64,000 bases of DNA from CAYMSF01 sp964392985 (GTDB lineage Bacteria > Verrucomicrobiota > Lentisphaeria > Victivallales > Victivallaceae). The DNA lies in contig CAYMSF010000016.1 of NCBI GenBank assembly GCA_964392985.1, positions 10,839 through 74,838 on the forward strand, read 5' to 3'. The notes under the pieces are model-generated. The model was not told where the DNA came from, did not search any database, and was given only the letters and a program-made list of their open reading frames with translations. This document shows positions 17,171 through 25,917 of this stretch, piece by piece. The first letter of the stretch is position 1. Each line of letters opens with the position of its first letter. A program made the position numbers and the translations under genes.

Positions 17171-18004
17171 TTACCTCACTAAATGTTTTCCACTCCAGCT
17201 CTGAAGCAAGTTAATCAGCAGAATCAGCACGAGCGAAACGAGCAGCATGGCAACCGCGATTGCAGTCGCCCCGGCATAATCATACTGTTCCAGTTTGGTG
17301 ATAATGAGCAATGAGGCGATTTCCGTTTTCATCGGCATATTACCGGCGATAAAAATGACGGAACCATATTCACCAACTGCCCGCGCGAATGCGAGCGTGA
17401 AACCGGTAATGATTGAGGGCAGCAACAACGGTAGAATAACTTTGGTGAACGTCTTCGTCCGTGAAGCACCGAGGCTGAAAGCGGCCTCCTCCAGTTCCCG
17501 GTCCATTTCTTCAAGCGCCGGCTGGACGGTCCGGATTACGAACGGCAGACCGATAAAGATGAGCGCCAGAGTAATTCCGAGTTGAGTGAATGCGACTTTT
17601 ATTCCGATGGACTGAAGAAATATCCCCAGTTTTCCGTTCGGTGAATAGAGCATGGCAAGGGCAATACCGCTGACTGCGGTCGGCAGGGCAAAGGGCAAAT
17701 CGACAATCGCATCAATCACGCGTTTCCCAGGGAAACTTATCCGTACGAGAAACCACGCGACAATTGTGCCGAAAATCACATTGACTACCGCCGCAACCAG
17801 CGATGCACCGAAAGTCAGCTTGAAAGAAGCCAGGACGCGCGGATCCAGGATGGTCTTGAAGAAGCCGCTGAAACCAAGTTCGCTGGTTTTCACCACAAGC
17901 GCGCTCAACGGCAGCAGCACAATCAGTCCCAGATAGAGCAGCGTATAGCCCAGCGATAAACCAAAGCCGGGCAGAACACTGGATTCTTTGAAGCGAAATG
18001 ACAT
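17171..18004 (-). CDS. cysT: Sulfate ABC transporter permease CysT (CysU)
   Basis: Second membrane subunit of the sulfate importer, 277 residues with six predicted helices (first about 10-32). The EAA loop reads ELEEAAFSLGASRTKTFTKVILPLL (about 167-191). The N-terminus LPGFGLSLGYTLLYLGLIVLLPLSAL is characteristic of CysT/CysU. It lies 14 bases after the binding-protein gene and is followed at 3 bases by cysW. Confidence 0.93.
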   Translation of the reverse strand: MSFRFKESSVLPGFGLSLGYTLLYLGLIVLLPLSALVVKTSELGFSGFFKTILDPRVLASFKLTFGASLVAAVVNVIFGTIVAWFLVRISFPGKRVIDAIVDLPFALPTAVSGIALAMLYSPNGKLGIFLQSIGIKVAFTQLGITLALIFIGLPFVIRTVQPALEEMDRELEEAAFSLGASRTKTFTKVILPLLLPSIITGFTLAFARAVGEYGSVIFIAGNMPMKTEIASLLIITKLEQYDYAGATAIAVAMLLVSLVLILLINLLQSWSGKHLVR

Positions 18005-18018
18005 ATTAATTGACTTCC

Positions 18019-19095
18019 TTATCCGGTCTTGCCGGGTTGATAGGCTTTGTCGAAGATCCCGCCATCGGAAAAGTGTGCTTTCTGCGCTTTCTGCCAGCCG
18101 CCGAACACCTGATCAATGGTAAAAAGTTTGGACTTCGCAAATCTGGCAATGTCAGCCGGGTCCGCTTTTTCCGGATTTACCGGGCGGTAATAATGTTTTG
18201 CCGCCAGTTGCTGCGCCTCAGGGCTGTAAAGATATTTCAAGTAAGCCTCCGCTACTTTTCTGGTTCCGCGTTTGTCCACAACTTTGTCCACAATCGCCAC
18301 CGGCGGTTCCGCCAGAATGCTTATCGGAGGCGCTACAATATCGAATTTGTCAGCGCCAAGCTGATTCACCGACAGAAACGCCTCATTCTCCCAAGCCAGC
18401 AGGACGTCACCGATACCGCGTTGCGCGAAAGTTGTCGTCGCGCCGCGAGCGCCGGAATCAAGCACGGGAACGTGTTTATACAGTTCCGTAATAAATTCCT
18501 GCGCCTTTTTTTCCGCAGCTTTGACTTCATCGGCGTTGGCCGGATTATTGATTTTATTCAAATCACCGAGCTCGCGGTTTAAAACATACCCCCAGGCTGC
18601 CAGATGATTCCAGCGGGCACCGCCTGAAGTTTTCGGATTCGGCGTAATCACCTCGACGCCAGGCTTTATCAAATCGCCCCAGTCTTTTATTCCTTTCGGA
18701 TTGCCTTTTCGTACCAGAAAAACAATCGTTGAGACATAGGGTGAACTGTTCTGCGGCAGATTTTTCTGCCAGTCAGCGGGGAGAAGTTTGGATTTGGCGC
18801 TGATCTCATCAATATCATACGCCAACGCCAAAGTAACAACATCAGCCTTCAGTCCGTCAATTACGGCTCTGGCCTGTTTGCCGGAACCACCGTGGGACTG
18901 CTTGACGTTGACCTTTCTGCCGGTCTCCTTTTCCCAGTATTTGCCGAACAGCGCATCGTATTCACGATAAAATTCGCGGGTCGGGTCATACGAAACATTC
19001 AGAATCTCATCAGAACCGGCACCATACACCAGCCAGGGCGCCGCCGTAAATAAAACTATTAAATACCTTAAAATATGTTGCTTAATATTATCCAT
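18019..19095 (-). CDS. sbp: Sulfate-binding periplasmic protein
   Basis: Captures sulfate in the periplasm and passes it to CysT/CysW. The 358-residue precursor begins with a signal peptide (hydrophobic stretch about 8-24, probable cleavage after VYGA). The mature part shows the family marks NVSYDPTREFYREYD, KQSHGGSGKQARAVIDGLKADVVTLAL and NPKTSGGARWNHLAAWGY, the segments lining the oxyanion site. First gene of the sbp-cysTWA operon. It is preceded by a consensus promoter at 19300-19328 with a leader of about 200 bases. Confidence 0.95.
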   Translation of the reverse strand: MDNIKQHILRYLIVLFTAAPWLVYGAGSDEILNVSYDPTREFYREYDALFGKYWEKETGRKVNVKQSHGGSGKQARAVIDGLKADVVTLALAYDIDEISAKSKLLPADWQKNLPQNSSPYVSTIVFLVRKGNPKGIKDWGDLIKPGVEVITPNPKTSGGARWNHLAAWGYVLNRELGDLNKINNPANADEVKAAEKKAQEFITELYKHVPVLDSGARGATTTFAQRGIGDVLLAWENEAFLSVNQLGADKFDIVAPPISILAEPPVAIVDKVVDKRGTRKVAEAYLKYLYSPEAQQLAAKHYYRPVNPEKADPADIARFAKSKLFTIDQVFGGWQKAQKAHFSDGGIFDKAYQPGKTG

Positions 19096-19299
19096 GATTA
19101 ATTTTACCTTATTTTTCTAATCATTCAAGTTTTCAGTTATTGTTTCTTTTAAGCTTTTTTCAATTCGTGTTCTTGTCGTCAGTTTCTACATCGACCGGCT
19201 TTACACATTATCCACATTCGTAACTGCATTTCGTACCTCTATATATTTTTTGTTTGTTTACTTATCGTATAAACGAGTCAAATAAAATCATTGAACCTT

Positions 19300-19328
19300 A
19301 TTATATAACCACAATCCACCGTTGTCAA
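19300..19328 (-). promoter_or_regulatory. Consensus sigma-70 promoter of the sbp-cysTWA operon
   Basis: On the minus strand TTGACA (19323-19328) and TATAAT (19300-19305) are both perfect consensus, with 17 bases between. Transcription would start near 19293, leaving about 200 bases of AT-rich leader before sbp, in which I recognise no known riboswitch. The rest of 19096-19479 has no gene. Confidence 0.8.
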
Positions 19329-19471
19329 TATAAATACTATCAAAATAGTAAAGATTTATTGAAAATTTTTCCTTAATAATAAAATATATGGCTTAATAAT
19401 AGCTTTTTTGTGGTTAAAATTTAATAGCCGGCTTCGATTAATATAGTTTACTATATTATTAAGGAATGTTA

Positions 19472-19479
19472 ATTAAATA
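19472..19479. repeat. Target-site duplication, left copy
   Basis: ATTAAATA, identical to 20851-20858 at the other end of the insertion sequence. Confidence 0.9.
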
Positions 19480-20850
19480 GGTTCTTTCTGTGTTTTCATG
19501 GGTAGACCTCTCTCATCTTGGGAATAAACCCTGTTGACATCAGGATTTTGAGAAAGAAATACTCGATATCTTTGAAGCCGTAACTTCGTCGTTTGATAAC
19601 TTTTATTTTGTTGTTGATTCCTTCCGCGACCCCATTTGTTATTCTATGAATAAAGAATGCGATGATGCCGTCTTTCCAGCGATTCAAACGCCTGGCGAGT
19701 TTGATAAAAGGTTTGAGTTTGCTTTCATTGCATTGGGTTAACCATTCATCCAAAACAGCTTCTGCTTCCTCAATACTTTCTGCTGCGTAAAAAGCCTCAA
19801 AACTTTCTTTGAGTAGAATCGCTTTGGCAATGTTTTGGTTTTGCTCTATCACTTCTTTCAACTTTCGTTTCTGTTTGCAATTCAGCTCTTTTTTGAGTAT
19901 CAACCAGCGAATGCCTTTGATAAATGAGTGTTGCTCATCTTCTAACTTACGCTGTTCGTCTTTTCTAACATTATCAATCGCCTCACTCAAATATTTGAAC
20001 ACATGGAACTTGTCAAAAACAAGCGTAGCGTGCTTCAAATATAACTTGACGCTATTATGAAATGGACTCCATAAGTCGGTACATACCGCCACAACATTCT
20101 TGCATTTATCCTTGCCCCAGCGCCGAAAGAATCTGCTTACTTTGCGTTGTTTCCTCTCTTCAACCATCCCGACAACCATGCCTTCCTGCAAGTCGTAAAA
20201 CACCGTTGCGTAGCGGTGCCCCTTATGGATTGAAATCTCATCTATGCCAAGATATTTAACCGGATGTTCATTTTTAAATCGTTCATGACGCTCTTGCAGA
20301 AAACGCTTGTCAATCCGATACAACGCATCTTTGCTTACCCCTGAAAGTTCGGCTACATCCGCCACTGGCATATAGTCGCAAAGCGTCGCCAGGTAACGCT
20401 GATAACGCAACGTTTGGTGTTGATATGCCTCCACCCAGTCCAACTTTTCCGGTTCAATGCTGCCGCAGGCGCGGCATTCAACTCGTGCTTGAGAAAAGGT
20501 TAGAAAGGTCCGGTGACCGAATGCCGGAAGCTCTTCTACTTTTCGCATGGGATAATGATCATAAACTGACAAATATGCCGAACCGCACTTCGAACACACG
20601 CTCGGAGTGCCTGGCTCTCGCTCAAGTTCTATCGTCAAAATTACCGGTAACTCATTCATTGATACTTTTTTCGCTTTCCATCCTTGGATTCCAAGTAAAC
20701 TTGTGATAAATTCTCTCTCGTCCATTCGAAGACTCCTTATCTTGACTTGGCGGTTTGGATTCGGAGTCTTTATTATCTTATGATTTAATTATTTTGCAAA
20801 TCGCTTTTTTAGGTTTTTCTACTCTTGCCCACGAAAACACCGAAAGAGCC
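19480..20850 (-). mobile_element. Complete ISL3-family insertion sequence
   Basis: A 1371-bp element with one transposase gene. The ends are imperfect inverted repeats: GGTTCTTTCTGTGTTTTCATG at 19480 and, on the other strand from 20850, GGCTCTTTCGGTGTTTTCGTG, agreeing at about 21 of the first 25 positions. It is flanked by a perfect 8-bp direct repeat ATTAAATA (19472-19479 and 20851-20858), the duplication size expected for ISL3. It lies between thiF and the sbp promoter. Intact ends, target repeat and open reading frame point to a recent and possibly active insertion. Confidence 0.93.
19496..20725 (-). CDS. ISL3-family transposase
   Basis: Cuts and joins the ends of the insertion sequence. 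The 409-residue protein has the N-terminal zf-ISL3 zinc finger (CSKC at 44-47, CRAC at 84-87), an HTH region near 115-140 (PVADVAELSGVSKDALYRIDKRF), and the DDE catalytic core: D162 in YLGIDEISI, D217 in VCTDLWSPF and a Glu near 376 in NGVAEGINNKIK. The length is normal for the family and there is no frameshift. GGAG precedes the start. Confidence 0.95.
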   Translation of the reverse strand: MDEREFITSLLGIQGWKAKKVSMNELPVILTIELEREPGTPSVCSKCGSAYLSVYDHYPMRKVEELPAFGHRTFLTFSQARVECRACGSIEPEKLDWVEAYQHQTLRYQRYLATLCDYMPVADVAELSGVSKDALYRIDKRFLQERHERFKNEHPVKYLGIDEISIHKGHRYATVFYDLQEGMVVGMVEERKQRKVSRFFRRWGKDKCKNVVAVCTDLWSPFHNSVKLYLKHATLVFDKFHVFKYLSEAIDNVRKDEQRKLEDEQHSFIKGIRWLILKKELNCKQKRKLKEVIEQNQNIAKAILLKESFEAFYAAESIEEAEAVLDEWLTQCNESKLKPFIKLARRLNRWKDGIIAFFIHRITNGVAEGINNKIKVIKRRSYGFKDIEYFFLKILMSTGFIPKMREVYP

Positions 20851-20858
20851 ATTAAATA
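20851..20858. repeat. Target-site duplication, right copy
   Basis: ATTAAATA. This copy contains the stop codon of the thiF-like gene (TTA at 20852-20854 on the plus strand), so insertion recreated the stop exactly. Confidence 0.9.
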
Positions 20859-21517
20859 CAATAATCCGCGGAATCAAACTCAGTGGTTAGGTTAAGTACC
20901 CGTGCCAGAATTAAGTCCGCCTGTTTAGCCGCGGCGATATTGACACGCGGCGCGCATGGCGGCCGGTTGGCGGCTACTTCAGAAACGAGATCGCCGACCA
21001 TATAGAAAAGGTCATGAACCCGTAAAGTCATAATGGCATCGGCATTGCCCCACCCTGCCAGGCCTGAAGCGGAAACGAGAAACTTGCCGGATGAGTAAAA
21101 AGTTTCAACGAGCATGCGCTTTTCTTCCGCGCGGTCAAAGGCTTCAACGACGACATCGCAACCGGCAAAAATTTCAGTCGCGTTCGCGGCGGTAAGTTTT
21201 ACCGGCAATGCGGTGATTTCCAGTTCAGGATTGATTCTGCGGAGATTAACGGTCAGAGCATCCACTTTTGCCATTTTGAGCTGGTCAGAAAAATAGAACT
21301 GACGGTTGAGATTACCTGGTTCCACCACGTCAAAATCGCAAATCACGAAACGCTTGAAACCGCTGCGCACCAGATTGAGCGCGCAGTTTGAGCCTAAGCC
21401 ACCGGCGCCGGCGATGCCAACCTTAAAGGACTCTATCCGGCTGAGCTGTTCCGGAGAAAAATGTTTCAGCAACCCCTGCCGAAACAAATTGGTCTGGTCT
21501 TCATCGGTTGGCATCAT
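20852..21517 (-). CDS. thiF: ThiF/HesA-type adenylyltransferase
   Basis: Adenylates the C-terminal glycine of a ThiS-type sulfur carrier. The 221-residue E1-like fold has the nucleotide loop GIAGAGGLGSN at about 34-44, DFDVVEPGNLNRQFYF at 61-76 with the conserved Arg-Gln, and the GCDVVVEAFDRAEEK helix near 112-126. The Zn-binding CxxC pairs of full-length MoeB/ThiF are missing, so it is a short-form member. Its start overlaps the thiS stop by 4 bp and it sits behind cysK and metB, which suggests delivery of sulfur for cysteine/homocysteine rather than only thiamine. The gene's stop lies in the target repeat of the ISL3 insertion. Confidence 0.85.
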   Translation of the reverse strand: MMPTDEDQTNLFRQGLLKHFSPEQLSRIESFKVGIAGAGGLGSNCALNLVRSGFKRFVICDFDVVEPGNLNRQFYFSDQLKMAKVDALTVNLRRINPELEITALPVKLTAANATEIFAGCDVVVEAFDRAEEKRMLVETFYSSGKFLVSASGLAGWGNADAIMTLRVHDLFYMVGDLVSEVAANRPPCAPRVNIAAAKQADLILARVLNLTTEFDSADYCI

Positions 21518-21714
21518 CCACCCCCGACAAAGGAGATGGCAAAAATGATGTCGCCGTCTTGCAGTTTTATTTCCGGCCAGCGCTCTTTGGGGGCGATGGC
21601 GTCGTTATGTTCAATTACCACTTTTTCAGGATTTATTTTTTTCTGTTCCAGCAATTGGGACAAAAAAATCTCCTGATCGAGGTACACAGTACCCCCGTTG
21701 AAATTAATTTTCAT
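21514..21714 (-). CDS. thiS: ThiS-like sulfur carrier protein
   Basis: A 66-residue beta-grasp protein ending in FVGGG, so the diglycine tail that is adenylated and turned into a thiocarboxylate is already exposed; no trimming protease is required. The fold pattern is that of ThiS/MoaD: MKINFNGGTVYL, then FLSQLLEQKKINPEKVVIEHN, KERWPEIKLQDGDIIFAISFV. It lies 19 bases after metB and overlaps thiF. In some bacteria such carriers feed sulfur to homocysteine synthesis, and the neighbours here fit that. Confidence 0.85.
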   Translation of the reverse strand: MKINFNGGTVYLDQEIFLSQLLEQKKINPEKVVIEHNDAIAPKERWPEIKLQDGDIIFAISFVGGG

Positions 21715-21733
21715 TTTATATCAAACTTTACAA

Positions 21734-22876
21734 TTATACTTTATTTAATGCCTGTTCCAGATCTTTAATCAGGTCGTCGATGTGTTCAATACCAACGGAA
21801 ATCCGGATTAGATTTCTGGTGATTCCAGATGCGGCGCGAATATCCTCCGGCATGGAAATATGGGTCATGGTCCAGGGATGTTCAATGAGGGATTCAACGC
21901 CGCCGAGCGATTCCGCCAGGGTGAATAATTCGACCGAACCCAGGAGACGGAAAGCCTCCGGTTCTCCACCCTTAATGCGGAATGAAAATGTGCCGCCACC
22001 GCCTTTCATCTGCTTCTTTGCCAGTTGATGCTGCGGATGACTTTCTAACAGTGGATGGAGTACGGCTTCAATCTTTGGATGCCGTTCCAGCCAGTGCGCC
22101 AGCGTCAAAGCATTTTCGTGATGACATCGCATCCGCGGCGCCAGAGTCTTAATACCGCGCAAGACTAGAAAACAGTCAAACGGTGAAGAGCAGGTGCCGA
22201 GGGCGTTCTGGAAAAATCCAACTTTTTCCGCCAGTTCCGGATCTTTCACGATGACAGCGCCGCCGACAACATCGGAATGCCCATTGATGTATTTGGTGGT
22301 GGAATGCATGACGATGTCAATGCCGAACTCCAGCGGACGCTGGAAATATGGCGATAAAAAGGTATTGTCGCAGATGGTGATAATCTTTTTCGGTGCAGCA
22401 AATGCGGCGATCGCGGCGAGGTCAACCAGGTTCATCATCGGATTGGTCGGGGTTTCAATCCAGATGCCACGGGTATTCGGTTTGACTTTAGAAGCCAGCA
22501 GGTCTAGTTTTCTAAGATCGACAAACTCGACATCAACACCCCGGGCCTGAACAACTTTGGTCAGCAGGCGGTAAGTGCCGCCATAGAGGTCGTCATGGAC
22601 AATCAGGTGTTCTCCGGGTTGGAAAATTTCCAGCAGCGTCGCTTCCGCCGCCATACCAGTGGCAAAAGCGAAACCGCGCGTCCCGCCCTCGAGCGCCGCA
22701 AGGCAATCTTCAAGCGCTTTGCGGGTGGGATTACCACTGCGGGAATAATCAAACGGGCCGGGTTGATTGACCCCTTTGAACGCAAAGGTTGAAGTTTGAT
22801 AGATCGGCGTCATTACCGCCCCGTAAACCGGATCTTTCGCCTGTCCGGCATGAATAGCCAATGTTTCAAAATTCAT
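21734..22876 (-). CDS. metB: Cystathionine gamma-synthase/lyase-family PLP enzyme
   Basis: A 380-residue Cys/Met-metabolism PLP enzyme that joins an activated homoserine with cysteine, or with a sulfide donor, or splits cystathionine. Seen: YSRSGNPTRKALEDCLAALEGG near 44-65, FATGMAAEATLL, the SPF/DNTF segment TICDNTFLSPYFQRPLEFGIDIVMHSTTKYINGH with the PLP lysine at about 195, and SLGGVESLIEHPWTMTH. The start is preceded by an AAGAGGTG-type site. Synthase, lyase and O-acylhomoserine sulfhydrylase cannot be told apart from sequence alone; a sulfhydrylase-like use with the ThiS/ThiF pair is possible. It is 24 bases after cysK. Confidence 0.85.
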   Translation of the reverse strand: MNFETLAIHAGQAKDPVYGAVMTPIYQTSTFAFKGVNQPGPFDYSRSGNPTRKALEDCLAALEGGTRGFAFATGMAAEATLLEIFQPGEHLIVHDDLYGGTYRLLTKVVQARGVDVEFVDLRKLDLLASKVKPNTRGIWIETPTNPMMNLVDLAAIAAFAAPKKIITICDNTFLSPYFQRPLEFGIDIVMHSTTKYINGHSDVVGGAVIVKDPELAEKVGFFQNALGTCSSPFDCFLVLRGIKTLAPRMRCHHENALTLAHWLERHPKIEAVLHPLLESHPQHQLAKKQMKGGGGTFSFRIKGGEPEAFRLLGSVELFTLAESLGGVESLIEHPWTMTHISMPEDIRAASGITRNLIRISVGIEHIDDLIKDLEQALNKV

Positions 22877-22900
22877 TAAACACCTCTTTTTTATTTAAGT

Positions 22901-23860
22901 TTAAACGCCAAGATCCTGGAACAAGACTGTTGATAAATATCTTTCCCCGGAATCCGGCAGGATTACGACAATGTTTTTACCGGCAAATTCTTCCAACCGC
23001 GCCAGTCTTATGGCGGCGGCAACAGCCGCACCGCTCGATATACCGCAGATGATGCCTTCTTCGCGGGCAATTCTGCGGGCATATTCAACGGCTTCAGCGT
23101 CTTCAACAGTTTCCACCCGGTCAACGAGCGACAAATCGAGTATATCCGGGATGAAACCGGCGCCGATGCCTTGAATTTTATGCGGACCCGGTTTCAGTTC
23201 CTGACCGTTGATTTTCTGGGTGAGAATCGGACTGGCCGCCGGTTCCACCCCGACAGAGATAATCGCCTTTTTTTGCAGATGTTTGATATAGCGTGAAATC
23301 CCGGTAATGGTACCGCCGGTGCCAATGCCGGAAACTAGCACATCAATACCGCCCGAAGTATCTTCCCATATTTCCGGACCGGTGGTCCGTTCATGGATGG
23401 CGGGATTCGCCGGATTTTTGAATTGTTGGGGCAGAAAATATTTTTCCGGATTGGAGGCCGCGATTTCTTCGGCACGCCTGACTGCGCCTTTCATGCCCTC
23501 AGCGCCAGGGGTGAGAATCAGATTGGCGCCGAATGCGACCAGCATTTTGCGCCGTTCAATACTCATGGTCTCCGGCATGGTCAGGGTAAGCTGATATCCA
23601 CGCGAAGCAGCAACAAATGCCAGGGCGATACCGGTATTGCCGCTGGTCGGTTCAATGATTTCCCGGCCGGGTTTGAGTATGCCTCTTTTCTCGGCATCCC
23701 AAATCATATTAGCTCCGATACGGCATTTGACCGAATACCCGGGATTGCGGCCTTCGGTTTTTACTAATATCGTGGCATTCAATCCTTGGGTTAACTTTCT
23801 CAACTTAACTAATGGAGTATGTCCGATAGTGAGACTGTTGTCTTCAAAAATTTTAGTCAT
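22901..23860 (-). CDS. cysK: Cysteine synthase A (O-acetylserine sulfhydrylase)
   Basis: Makes L-cysteine from O-acetylserine and sulfide. The 319-residue PLP enzyme shows IGHTPLVKLRKL at 12-23, the PLP lysine in GRNPGYSVKCRIG (about residue 45), TSGNTG at 72-77 for substrate binding and VSGIGTGGTITG for the phosphate pocket. First gene of cysK-metB-thiS-thiF; a likely promoter lies at 23903-23930 and GGAG 10 bases before the ATG. The sequence fits CysK better than CysM or cystathionine beta-synthase, as no CBS domains follow. Confidence 0.93.
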   Translation of the reverse strand: MTKIFEDNSLTIGHTPLVKLRKLTQGLNATILVKTEGRNPGYSVKCRIGANMIWDAEKRGILKPGREIIEPTSGNTGIALAFVAASRGYQLTLTMPETMSIERRKMLVAFGANLILTPGAEGMKGAVRRAEEIAASNPEKYFLPQQFKNPANPAIHERTTGPEIWEDTSGGIDVLVSGIGTGGTITGISRYIKHLQKKAIISVGVEPAASPILTQKINGQELKPGPHKIQGIGAGFIPDILDLSLVDRVETVEDAEAVEYARRIAREEGIICGISSGAAVAAAIRLARLEEFAGKNIVVILPDSGERYLSTVLFQDLGV

Positions 23861-23902
23861 TTTTCATAGACTCCTTGTTTGTAATTCATTAAGTTTCTTT
23901 TA

Positions 23903-23930
23903 AATATAATTGGTATGTTAATGAATGCAA
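23903..23930 (-). promoter_or_regulatory. Likely promoter of the cysK operon
   Basis: On the minus strand TTGCAT (23925-23930) and TATATT (23903-23908) with 16 bases between; transcription would start near 23896. It abuts the terminator hairpin of the secretin genes. Confidence 0.5.
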
Positions 23931-23932
23931 AA

Positions 23933-23966
23933 TATCCGGCAAAATCATTGACGATTTCGCCGGATA
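23933..23966 (-). terminator. Intrinsic terminator of the secretin operon
   Basis: TATCCGGC and AAAATC at 23933-23946 pair with GATTT and CGCCGGATA at 23953-23966 with one mismatch, a 14-position stem. On the minus strand it begins 12 bases after the secretin stop and is followed by ATATTTTGC. Confidence 0.65.
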
Positions 23967-23978
23967 CCGGTTAACGGT

Positions 23979-25886
23979 TTAAATCTTTTTATCGAGCAGA
24001 TACTGATCATATCCCCATTTGATTTTTTCACCGGCATTGTCGGTGGCTTTATCAATTTTGCGGATAGAGTCACTGGCGGCTTCACTCAATATAGCATTAA
24101 TTGACTTGGTGTTGCACTCTGCAACAACGACCAGTTGCGACTTTTTCGTGGACTCTGATTCCGTGGAGAACAACCAGCCCAATCCGGGCAGTTCACGCAG
24201 GAACGGCACGCCGGTAACACTGCTGACCACAGTTTCTTTTTCAATGCCGCCGATAACAAACCGGTTGCCTTGATTGCCAAGCATGATTTCGGTATTGATC
24301 GTATTATTTTGTGCAATACGCGGTTCGCCATTCGACTTCCATCCAATCAGGCTGCTGTTATTGATGGTAACAACGAGATTGGTTGAATCCTGGCAGATCT
24401 GCGGCTTGACGCTTAACACAAATCCGAACGCACCGCTCGGCAGCGTTTCAATCGTCGGACCTTTGGCATCCAGAATATTATCTATCCATGGCTGCTGAAC
24501 CCAGGTGGTAACATAAGCGCCTAAATTCGCATCGAATACGTCAACATACTTATAGAGCGTGAAACTCTCGGCAGTCGTCTGGAGTCCGACATCTGAACCG
24601 TTCTCATAAAAGTCGGCTCCGATTGTCGCCAGTTGATACCTGACCAAACCGCCCGCGCTGATTTTGATTGCACTTACGCTGGTTGCTGTTGTCCCGGCGG
24701 TGGCATACTTGATGCTTACACCGTTATTTTTCGCACTGAAATAATAATCATTCTTAGCAGGAGCGGCAGGCTGAGAACCGTAGATTTTTCCTGACGATGC
24801 GGTTACATACTGTGACAATACTTTGTCAGCGCTGGCGGTGTACTGATCATAAAACACCCGGTTGGAGTTGTTAATGACCGCGGTTTCATTATTTTTCACG
24901 AGGACAGTGCCGGAATTCTTGACCTTGGCTTTCCCTTTGGATACGAGGAAGTCAAGATATTTGGAATTCCATTTCGGGTTGAAATTTAAAAACTGCGTCT
25001 TATTCGAGCCGTTCGTTTCAATGCCGCCCGCCCAGGTTGATGCCCAGTTGCTGCGATACCGTCCACCGGCTGAAAACAGGTCAGTTCCATCATTGTTTTT
25101 CCATGACTGGAAATCGGCGCCGATTTTGCCGTCATTTTCAGCATATATTTCGAATACGGTGAATTTGATTTCCGCCTGAAGTATCGGCTGGTCATAATAC
25201 TGCAACATGGCATCGATATTCTTCTTGCTCCAGGTTGGAACGACAAGAAACAATGCGTTCAAACTGGGTTCAACCAGTACCTGGTCCTGACCTTCCTGCA
25301 ATTCGTAGAATGAGTCCATGTTATAGATCGGCTTGACACCGTCATATTTATGGGTGGAACCGACGTTCCAGACCAGTTCACGCAACTGCTCCGCGCTACG
25401 GAATTTTGGGAAATAGACATAACGTACAATACCCGAGGAGTTGATAATCTTCGGCTGGTCAAGAGTCTTGACGATTTCATCAATACCCATGCCGTTCGCC
25501 TGTTTGCCGAAACGGTCTTCTTCCGCCGAAACAATCAGGAAACTGGTTCCGCTATTGTAGCGTATGCACTCCACGTAGGTGTTGTCCTGGGTTATCTTCT
25601 TTGAACGCACCGCGGAACGAATGAACGTACGCAGTTCGTAGATGTCGGCGTGCTTAAGTTCATATACCTTGGTAATGACGTAAGGGTCAGTGTTGTTACG
25701 GATAAAATGGACTTTGTCGGTGTCGTTTTCCAGGTTCAACCGTATTTGCGGGTGAATCACTGTCGGCGCATATGGCTCCGTCGCGTTGTTATTATTTGAC
25801 TTAACCCGATCCGACTGCCCATATACGCTTACGGCGGTTATGGCTAAAATACCCGCCGCCGCTGAAATTGCGTTTTTGAGATTCAT
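23979..25886 (-). CDS. Secretin-like outer-membrane protein, second of pair
   Basis: A 635-residue exported protein (signal peptide about 1-23, cleaved near VYGQ) with the plan of a type II/IV secretin: N-like domains KVYELKHADIYELRTFIRSAVRS and RYVYFPKFRSAEQLRELVWNVG, an EPSLNALFLVVP segment, and a C-terminal secretin core ending in FVIGGIEKETVVSSVTGVPFLRELPGLGWLFS (about 548-580). This would form or line a multimeric outer-membrane pore. The middle (about 280-450) is a long insertion that I do not recognise. It directly follows a paralogous gene (31-bp gap). The family call is firm by the VPFLxxLPxLGWLF motif; the particular machine is unknown. Confidence 0.75.
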   Translation of the reverse strand: MNLKNAISAAAGILAITAVSVYGQSDRVKSNNNNATEPYAPTVIHPQIRLNLENDTDKVHFIRNNTDPYVITKVYELKHADIYELRTFIRSAVRSKKITQDNTYVECIRYNSGTSFLIVSAEEDRFGKQANGMGIDEIVKTLDQPKIINSSGIVRYVYFPKFRSAEQLRELVWNVGSTHKYDGVKPIYNMDSFYELQEGQDQVLVEPSLNALFLVVPTWSKKNIDAMLQYYDQPILQAEIKFTVFEIYAENDGKIGADFQSWKNNDGTDLFSAGGRYRSNWASTWAGGIETNGSNKTQFLNFNPKWNSKYLDFLVSKGKAKVKNSGTVLVKNNETAVINNSNRVFYDQYTASADKVLSQYVTASSGKIYGSQPAAPAKNDYYFSAKNNGVSIKYATAGTTATSVSAIKISAGGLVRYQLATIGADFYENGSDVGLQTTAESFTLYKYVDVFDANLGAYVTTWVQQPWIDNILDAKGPTIETLPSGAFGFVLSVKPQICQDSTNLVVTINNSSLIGWKSNGEPRIAQNNTINTEIMLGNQGNRFVIGGIEKETVVSSVTGVPFLRELPGLGWLFSTESESTKKSQLVVVAECNTKSINAILSEAASDSIRKIDKATDNAGEKIKWGYDQYLLDKKI

Positions 25887-25917
25887 AATTTATTTTTCCT
25901 TATTCTAAAATTGTTAG

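Noticed and set aside
19096..19293. SAM (S-box) riboswitch in the sbp leader.
   Set aside because: The AGAGGTGGAGGGA-type core is absent.
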